From: Trema orientale
Taxonomy: Eukaryota > Streptophyta > Magnoliopsida > Rosales > Cannabaceae
Length of the DNA: 64,000 nucleotides
Direction: 5' to 3'
NCBI GenBank assembly: GCA_002914845.1
Contig: JXTC01000158.1
Location: 454,503-518,502, forward strand
Part shown: piece by piece, positions 57,084 through 64,000 of the stretch
How positions within the stretch are numbered: the first letter of the stretch is position 1
How the letters are laid out: every line of letters begins with the position of its first letter
The notes under the pieces: model-generated
The model's input: only the letters and a program-made list of their open reading frames with translations
Told to the model about the DNA's origin: nothing
Databases searched by the model: none
Position numbers and translations under genes: made by a program

Positions 57084-57118
57084 TAGGGTTAGGGTGGGGG
57101 TGGGGAGGGGGAGGGGGA
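57084..57118 (+). repeat. G-rich tract with G-quadruplex potential
   Basis: TTAGGGTTAGGGTGGGGGTG followed by GGGAGGGGGAGGGGG: six G-runs of three or more with 1-3 base loops. Two of them form telomere-like TTAGGG units (the usual plant telomere is TTTAGGG). It is isolated in a very AT-rich neighbourhood. Confidence 0.85.
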
Positions 57119-57301
57119 AGGAACAATGAGCACGATAACAATCCGAGTACAAAAATGTGTTAGATTATGCACAATATACTAGATTATATTTTTTTTAAAA
57201 AAAGAATAATTAGGTATGATAACATGCATGATTATATACAAAAACAATAACATTGAAAATGTGCACGATTACTAATTATGCCTAGGTAGAGACAACACGA
57301 G

Positions 57302-58065
57302 TAGTGATGGAGCAAGGAAATTTTTTCAGAGGAGGCATAACTAAAATTATTTTTAGCTAATTTTGAAATATATTAATCAACATAGACCAATGTAGAATTA
57401 AAAAGGGTATTTAAAGTGAGTCCAAAGAAAAATCATCTAAAGTGTGGGTAAAATTTTATACTTCAAAATAATATAAGTAAAGTTTAAAAATGTGAAAAGA
57501 ATTAGTGGGTCATATTAAAGACATTATTGTTTCTCTTTTTATAAAAGGAGAGCAAAAACTATAATTATAAAAATTTAGGAGGACAATTAAAGGATAAAAT
57601 TGAAACTTTTAGAAAAAATTAAGGTAAAAAAAAATAATTTTTTAAAAAATGAGGGGACCCATCGTCCCCCTAATTTTTAACTAATTTTTTCAGAGGAGGC
57701 ATAACTAAAATTATTTTTAGCTAATTTTGAAATGTATTAGTCAACGTAGACCAATATACAATTAAAAAGGGTATTTAGAGTGAGTCCAAAGAAAAATCAT
57801 TTAAAGTGTAGGTAAAATTTTGTACTTCAAAATAATATAAGTAAAGTTCAGAAATTTGAAAAAAAAATTAGTGGGTCATATTAGGGACATTATTGTTTTT
57901 CTTTTTATAAAGAGAGAGCAAAAACTATAATTATAAAAATTTAGGAGCACAAATAAAGGATAAAATTGAAATTTTTAGATAACATTACGGTAAAAAAATA
58001 TAATTTTTTAAAAAATGAGGGGAGGCCCACTGTCCCCCTAAGCCTATAGTGGCTCCACCATTATG
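57302..58065. mobile_element. Non-autonomous element with an internal 364-bp tandem duplication
   Basis: Two direct copies, 57321-57684 and 57685-58041, each from TTTTTTCAGAGGAGGCATAA to a CCCCCTAA word. The left outer end GTGATGGAGCAAGG and right outer end TAGTGGCTCCACCATTAT are inversely related (GGAGC / GCTCC). No coding sequence; class unknown. Confidence 0.55.
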
Positions 58066-58514
58066 CGCGAGGCATGAATAAGCCAAGGTAAATTGTGACT
58101 GTGCCAGCGCAATATGACTCAATTAACATCATCAAAAAGGAAGAATATAATAGATGAGGTTTGAACCAAAAGCTGAATTTCACGTACGCATAAATGTAAC
58201 TAATTGGTTTTAAATGTAGAGCTAACATGCTTAATATATATAATTGGTTTACATCAAATTTTATTATTATTTTTTCTTTTGTGGAAGTTCTTGTTTTCAA
58301 ATAAATATGATAAAATAATAATAATAATAATAATAATAACAGGGACCCAATCCGATATGTATTTTTTTTCCTTATCTATAAGTATTTTTATCATGAATAG
58401 ACCTTTAAGATAAATTAATTATAGCTGGCATGTTAACGAGTGACTTGTAATAGCAGGTAAATAAAAAGAAAGACTATTAATTGTAAAGGTTGAGACATGA
58501 TGAGTATTAAATAG
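58066..58514. other. Intergenic with (AAT)n
   Basis: An (ATA)n microsatellite at about 58315-58338; otherwise nothing recognised. Confidence 0.4.
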
Positions 58515-58653
58515 TGTCTATTTATTATTATTATTATTATTATTTTGTCGAACTATTTAAATTATTATAGTCATTCGAATAATGATCTAATAACTATTTA
58601 AAAAAAATAAACCTACAAATAAGTTAAAAAAAATACCTGCTGGATTGGTCCCG
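58515..58653. mobile_element. MITE with CCAATC..AGTAGGTA ends, copy 2 (right part)
   Basis: The right end AAAATACCTGCTGGATTGG (to 58653) and inner ATTATAGTCATTCGAATAATGATC match the family at 56089 and 61568. The left end is not recognised. Contains a (TTA)n tract at 58521-58545. Confidence 0.45.
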
Positions 58654-58839
58654 TTCATAATAATTAGTTATTAAATAAATCCATCTATCATAACTAGTTT
58701 TATTTGTCAAGGGTAAATGATTATGAATTTAACTAAAAGGTTTATATATAATTTTATATTTTAGTCTTAAGTAATAAATATGGAATAAAATGTTTTTTTT
58801 TTGAAAAACAATGAATGCTTTTATACCATCTCAAGATGC

Positions 58840-58847
58840 AAATATAA
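58840..58847. repeat. 8-bp target duplication, left
   Basis: AAATATAA, repeated exactly at 59446-59453. Confidence 0.7.
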
Positions 58848-59445
58848 GTGAACCTCGCAAAATGGGCCAGACTTAACGGGCCAGCCCAGCCTTGTTTGCT
58901 AGGAAACGGGTTAGGTTGGGCCAATATATCTAGGCCCACTGGGCTCGCTGGCCAGCCAGAAATGATTTTTTAAAAAAAAATTTAAATAATTTGTTTTAAA
59001 AAAATAACTTTTTCCTATACCTATAAATGCACATTCCCTCACTCTATTTTTTATACTTTCAAATTTCAATATAATTCTAAATAATTTTCTTAAGGTTTTT
59101 ATTTTAAACTTTTTTTTATCAACTGTTTAACTTATAACTTATTTTAATATTTTTAAATTTTTATCAATAGGAAAAGTAACATATTATTTATTTTTTTATA
59201 AATTTTAGTTTTTAAATTTCTAATATTTTTAGTTAATTATATATATAATAATCTTATTTTTTATTTTTTTTAAAGCTGACCAAGAATGGGCCAGCCACGT
59301 CCGGCCCGCCTAAGGCCCTCCTAGGAGCCCATCGGGCCTACGGGATGATATGGGCTCCCTTTTCAAATTTTCGGGCGGCTCAGTCATGCATCCAAGCCCG
59401 TTTCAATGGGACGAGCTGGACCGGTTCGCCTATTTTGTCACCTCT
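58848..59445. mobile_element. hAT-type MITE, 598 bp
   Basis: Bounded by exact 8-bp repeats, the hAT hallmark. The right end inverted reads AGAGGTGACAAAATAGGC; the left GTGAACCTCGCAAAATGGGC is a decayed partner. GGGCC-rich subterminal regions at both ends (GGGCCAGACTTAACGGGCC; GGCCCGCC, CATCGGGCC) surround an AT-rich centre. It has no coding sequence. The GC-rich subterminal wording resembles that beside the gap at 40774. Confidence 0.75.
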
Positions 59446-59453
59446 AAATATAA

Positions 59454-60456
59454 CCCTAAAAAATAATCATCCTTCTCTTTTTGGTCAAATTTTGACTAAT
59501 TATTTCTGAGTAACACAAATACCCTTAGGATAGTGATAGCCAACCTAATTAGCAAATAACATATTATTGAAAAGAAATAAATAATTCAGGGAAAAAAAAA
59601 CAAGAAGATTAACTTTCAAAAAGGAAAACTAATTAGAAAATAGGGAATATTTAGGAGAAAACATCATAAAATGACATTATATTTCTTTTTCTTTTTCTTT
59701 TTCTTTTTTCTTTTTTACGAAATCCCCTATGTTTTAAGAAATATGAGAAAACCTATTGAATTTAATTTTTTATTATAAAAAGTCTTGTAATATGACTATT
59801 TTTAAAATTTCACCTTCTTATATAAACTAAATTGGAAAAATTAATAAGAAATGGCAAAATTATCCTTAGCGGATGGTAGACACATTTATATTTTATTTTT
59901 ACTCTGCGTTTGGATACATAGATATTTTTTGGAAATTATTTCATCACTTATGAGATTAACTAAAAATCAAAATGTTGCCTAGAAACTAATATATAAAATT
60001 TTTAAATTTATTTTAAATCTAAATATACCGTTTGCTAAGGATAATTTTGTCATTTTAATTAATTTCCCTAATTTTAATGACAAAAGGAGGTCGAATTTCA
60101 AAAGTAATCAAATTAAAAGGCTTTTTCTAGTAAAATAATAAAAATAAAATGAGTTTTTCCATATTTCTTAAAATATAGGGTGTTTCCTAAAAAATCATAA
60201 TGAAATATATATATATAAGGCCATTTTACGACATTTTCTCAGTATTTGATAATAGATTTTTGAAATACTTTTAAGGTTTTTTTAATTTTTTACATTATAA
60301 ATTTTCCAAAAAGGTACGAATAATACACTTCTTTTTTCTTTTCTTTTCTTTTTCATGTTTTGAAAATTAAAATGGATCTTTTTGTAGTTTTTGAGAATAG
60401 AAAGGTAAATATGGTATTTAGCCATAATAAAATGATTGTTTTTAAGATATTCTAAA
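59454..60456. mobile_element. Mutator-like element of the 5101 family, split by a nested insertion
   Basis: Left piece (59454-59654) has CTTCTCTTTTTGGTCAAATT and TACCCTTAGG as in the inverted 5460-5520 part of that family. The right piece (60241-60456) ends GTAAATATGGTATTTAGCCA..AAAATGATTG..TTTTAAGATATTCT, matching the right TIR at 5575-5624. Between them lies a different element (59655-60240). Confidence 0.4.
59655..60240. mobile_element. Long-TIR non-autonomous element, nested
   Basis: The left GAGAAAACATCATAAAATGA and right end inverted GAGAAAATGTCGTAAAATGG continue inward as paired words (CCCTATGTTTTAAGAAATAT against CCCTATATTTTAAGAAATAT; TATGAGAAAA against TATGGAAAAA), about 110 bases of inverted repeat. 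Flanks AATATTTAG and AGTATTTGA are a possible degenerate 9-bp duplication. Confidence 0.6.
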
Positions 60457-60458
60457 GA

Positions 60459-60826
60459 GTGAACTTTAAAAAAAATATCTAGAAGTTTGAGTGATCTGTA
60501 ATTTAAAGCTGAAGTTCGGACTCAACAAAAAAATACCCTGAGATTAGGAATTTCTGAAAATTAATACCCTTAACTGACTTTTTGACCAATTTTAGTAACG
60601 AAAAAATGATAGCATCATCCATTAAAACTAGATTAGTCTTTATTATTCTCTTTAATTTTGAAGTATTATTGACTTTTATCAGTAAAAGTTATTCAAAAAG
60701 TCAATTCCTATTATTAATTTTCAAAAATTTTTAATTTCAGGGTATTATTTTGTATAGTCCAAACTTAAATATTTAAATTGCAGAAAACTTAAATCTTAGG
60801 TTTTTTTTTTTTTTTGACAATTTACC
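60459..60826. mobile_element. Long-TIR non-autonomous element
   Basis: Left words CTGTAATTTAAAGC..AAGTTCGGACT..ATACCCTGAGATTA..TGAAAATTAAT..TGACTTTTTGA recur inverted on the right as CTGCAATTTAAATA..AAGTTTGGACT..ATACCCTGAAATTA..TGAAAATTAAT..TGACTTTTTGA. Terminal repeats span about 130 bases each of a 370-base element. Confidence 0.6.
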
Positions 60827-60974
60827 CTGTCCTAAATTTTATAATTGGGTCACTTACCGGAGAAACTAGTGTACCAAAATAAGCAAGTGGCCCAAACAGA
60901 TGAATATTTATTAAGGCAAGGGCTAGTATCATGTGCGCCGATTTGACACCTCATTGTAATAGATATCTCATTGG

Positions 60975-61344
60975 GTTAATTACAAAAAAATACTCTCATG
61001 TTTACACTTTCTGTAATTTAAACCCTGAGGTTTAATTTCTGCAAAAAAAAAAAAAAAAACCCTCACTTTTTGAAATTCTAAAAATTTGTACCCTTCATCC
61101 CTATTTTGCCTACTTTATATTAGTCCAAATGATATTTTTGTAAATATTTAATATTTTGAAAACAAGAATAATATAATATGAGTTTAAATTCACAATTTTT
61201 TGGGGAATAAATTTGTTAAAATATAAGTAGAGGGTACAAATTTTTTAAATTTCAAAATATGAAGGTATTTTTTTACAAAAACCAAAATGCAGTGTTTAAA
61301 TTATAGAAGGGCTAAGCATGAAGGTATTTTCTTTTACAGTTAAC
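60975..61344. mobile_element. Long-TIR non-autonomous element
   Basis: Left GTTAATTACAAAAAAATACT..CTGTAATTTAAACCCTG..AAAATTTGTACCCT faces the right end, whose inverse reads GTTAACTGTAAAAGAAAATA..CTATAATTTAAACACTG..AAAATTTGTACCCT. Inverted arms of about 125 bases; no coding content. Third such element in a row. Confidence 0.6.
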
Positions 61345-61567
61345 TCTATCTCGTTTTCAAATTATAATTAAATGACTCAATTTATCAGTGACGTAAACTG
61401 TATCTAAATTGATTTACTCGGTTATACTTCATATAAAACTTAGATCGAATATTTCCTTAAAAAAAAATTAGAGTCGATGTTTCCGGTAAATTACTCATAA
61501 AAATTAAATCTAATATATTAGACGATATATCAATGTACAAAACTAATATATATATATAGATGAACAC

Positions 61568-61793
61568 CAACGTATTTTTTTTTTACTTATAGATTGTTTT
61601 AGGCAATTAAAATTAGTCATACACGTCTTTTTATGATAAAAGAAGATGAGAGAAAAATATTAAATAATAGGTATTTATTTTTATTTTTATCTTTTCTTTA
61701 GCTACTTAAATTATGGTAACTGTTAGATCATCATCCAACAGTTAGAAAAAAAAACTATTAATAAATAAAAAACAAATACCTACTGGATTGGGA
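61568..61793. mobile_element. MITE with CCAATC..AGTAGGTA ends, copy 3
   Basis: The right end AAATACCTACTGGATTGG is well kept. Inside is AGCTACTTAAATTATGGTAA and AGATCATCATCCAACAG as in copies 1 and 2; the left end CCAACGTATTTTTTTTTT is decayed. Confidence 0.5.
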
Positions 61794-62042
61794 ACCTATA
61801 TATATATATATATTGGCCTCTAACCAAAAATTAAAAATTAAAGCAATAAAAAGCTAATATTTAGTTTATAGCTTATACAATAAGCGTCAAACTTCCTTTT
61901 TTCGTTTTGTCATTATATGCTTGTCTTTTTGTTTCGTCATTATATTTACCCTTTTTTGTTGTTGAGAAATTTTTTCTCCTTTCTTTATTTTATTATAATC
62001 CAAACTTGTAAAAATAAATATAATATGCTTACAACATGTATC

Positions 62043-64000
62043 TGTTGGAATTAAAAACGATTTTTTCCAGCGAAAGATTGGCCCAGGAACATTCAAAAAT
62101 TTTCTCAAAATAATTGATTATATGAGTGCATAGTATTAATTCATAGCAAATAGGAACACACAAAGAGAATAGATCTAATACCTCTTGTAGCCTATCAGCG
62201 GATCCTAGCTTTATTGTCTTCTGAACCACGATCTTCCAATCTAAGCCTCAAGCACAATTGGATGAACGTGTGGGCGTGCTGGAATTGCCTAACACTTAGG
62301 GCAAAAACATACATGCATGCAAACTATGGAAAACACATGATCACATCATGAACGCAGCAGAAAAATAAGCGGATTTAGGTTTTAAAATTTTTTACATGAA
62401 AACAATTTTCATTACCATATTACATGCATATATCATATACAGGATCATGTATAGCATAAATCAAATCTAGATGTACAAACCCTAGAGATGAGATTAGGGT
62501 TTACCTCTTGTAACGTGCTCCTACTTGAACTCCTTGTAGATGGTGATTAAACCTCCAACCCTAGATCTTCTTGCCTATCCTCTTGCTCTTGGTTGATGAG
62601 GTGAGTGGGCACCAAGTTGAATCCTTCGTTGGAGAACGATCAAGAACGCCTTCTTGATCCTATGGAACACCAGGACGTGAGATGAGAGTGTGAGGTTGCA
62701 GGAAACTTTTTCTTTCCTCTCTCTTCAGCCCTTGGCAGAAATCTCTCTTACTCTCTCCCTCTATTTTTCGTGTAACACACTTAGAATTACTGTGTAGTTT
62801 TTTCTCTCATGTATCTTATATATATGAGGCCAAAAACTGCTAACCCTAGTCCAACTAGGATTGGGTTTGTTCTCCAATTTGGGCTTTGGGTGTATTTTTA
62901 TAAATATGTCCAACCCATGAAACTTATTTATAAAAATACCAACTTCTGTGTAGAATCATTATTTTACACAGTTTCATGAAACTAATTTCACAAATACCAC
63001 CAACCAATTAATGAGCTTTATTGAGTTAAACAAGGGATCTAATGGATCCAAATAATCTAAGCTCCAATAATATGATAAATACATAATAACTCTTATTATG
63101 GTATTTATATAAATATTATTAGTAAAGGGGACACTCCACTAAAGGCCCAATACTGCACTCTTGGATTAGATGTCATGCATTTTAAAGAGATTTAATCAAC
63201 TAACCTTGATTACTCGATCCATCTAGCATATTCTATACCACACATAGAATTCTTATACAATGCCGTAGTTGGATAGGTGAAATTACCGTAATACCCTTCC
63301 AACACCTATTTACCTTTAAGTTACCATCTTTCTATCAAGGAATAATGTTGTCGATAATTTTGTTCTCAATGGCCATTTAGACAAAATTATCAACCAATTC
63401 ACAAAGTGAATACTAAGATCTTAGATTTAATTATTCTATGAATCTTGAAAGAACCTAAAGTGGCATTAATGTATAGTGTCCTTAACTATTTGGTGTTCCC
63501 ATCAATTCATAAACTATAACCTCCAATATGCCAGAGTTCACCTCAAATTTCATAGAGGTTAGTCTTTTAACAAATCAAAAGGCTAAGATCCATGAAAGCA
63601 AGTCCAATCAAATATCAAGGATTAAGATCTATATGCTAAGAGCAAGTTTGTGGTAATATAAGAATTGAGTTACGGCACTCCAATTCTTTATATTGCCTGG
63701 TCCAGTTCAATACACATAAATTATTTATGTTGTACTAGTGTTTCTATCAGAAGTCACATACTTCAATGATTTGAGACACATCATTCCCGTTGAGATAGAC
63801 AAACACTACAACCTATAGTAAATAAAGTATTCCATCTTTATTTACAGATTGTGAACTAATTCATTTAGACTTAGATAAAGAAACAAGTCTCCCCATAATT
63901 AACACTTAATTATGTTTGTTTCTTTATACACAAACAAAGTCATGGAATCTTTTTCAGATAAATAAACTATACAACTAAGATAGTTTAATCTAGCAAATAT
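62043..64000 (-). repeat. Long LTR of a retrotransposon, running off the window (tentative)
   Basis: On the minus strand the block ends AATTCCAACA at 62043, a standard CA terminus. It has a TATA box in CATATATATAAG (62816-62827) followed by a leader with GAGAGAG text, and a possible splice donor TACAAGAG|GTAAACC near 62500. The length (at least 1.96 kb) and this layout fit long copia LTRs of the SIRE/Maximus kind. No primer site is evident beyond 62043, so it may be a solo or truncated LTR. The start lies beyond the window. Confidence 0.4.

Overview
This is a stretch of plant nuclear genome, most likely a eudicot. The evidence is four large intronless receptor kinases of the plant-only G-type lectin (ZmPK1-like) family, Ty1/copia and Gypsy-like retrotransposon debris, hAT, CACTA-like and Mutator-like elements, and very AT-rich spacers around more GC-rich coding exons. 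The species cannot be fixed from the sequence. A run of N from 40207 to 40773 shows it is a draft assembly.

The only host genes I can support are four full-length receptor-like kinases: RLK1 (7765-10197, +), RLK2 (25046-27505, +), RLK3 (46754-49174, -) and RLK4 (52434-54866, +). All have a signal peptide, a bulb-type lectin domain, an S-locus-glycoprotein-like region, a six-cysteine EGF-like segment, a PAN/apple-like segment, one membrane span and a Ser/Thr kinase. All carry HCD instead of HRD in the catalytic loop, which makes them non-RD kinases. RLK1 and RLK2 form one pair, with alike leader peptides, promoters and 3' flanks. RLK3 and RLK4 form a second, divergently transcribed pair. Two relics of further copies lie at 440-626 (promoter plus start region, cut by a small retroposon) and 3046-3135 (start region only), so the array was once larger.

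Layout: 1-7600 holds RLK relics, a retroposon with 13-bp target duplications and several small DNA-transposon derivatives; 7.6-10.2 kb RLK1; 11.9-12.2 kb a palindromic repeat; 12.4-17.1 kb a decayed copia element; 17.5-24.6 kb a mosaic of copia gag fragments, a Gypsy-like tail, dense TAGACA/TGTCTA repeat arrays and a higher-order tandem repeat; 24.9-27.5 kb RLK2; 28.3-29.5 kb small elements; 29.88-34.93 kb a copia element with both LTRs and a 5-bp target duplication (minus strand); 35.04-40.04 kb a second complete but dead copia element (plus strand); 40.2-40.8 kb gap; 41.1-43.8 kb a decayed hAT transposase gene; 44.5-45.2 kb two small elements; 46.75-54.87 kb the divergent RLK3/RLK4 pair, with a striking long inverted repeat just upstream of RLK4; 55.5-61.8 kb a gene-free zone packed with SINE-like, hAT-like and Mutator-like non-autonomous elements; 62.0-64 kb what looks like a long LTR running off the window.

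Functionally the region reads as a tandem array of cell-surface receptor kinases growing and decaying by duplication, with transposon insertion in the spacers. None of the mobile elements appears able to move by itself. I found no novel multi-gene system. The most unusual features are the RLK4 upstream hairpin, the TAGACA arrays, and the three-copy repeat with a GTAAC-rich core.
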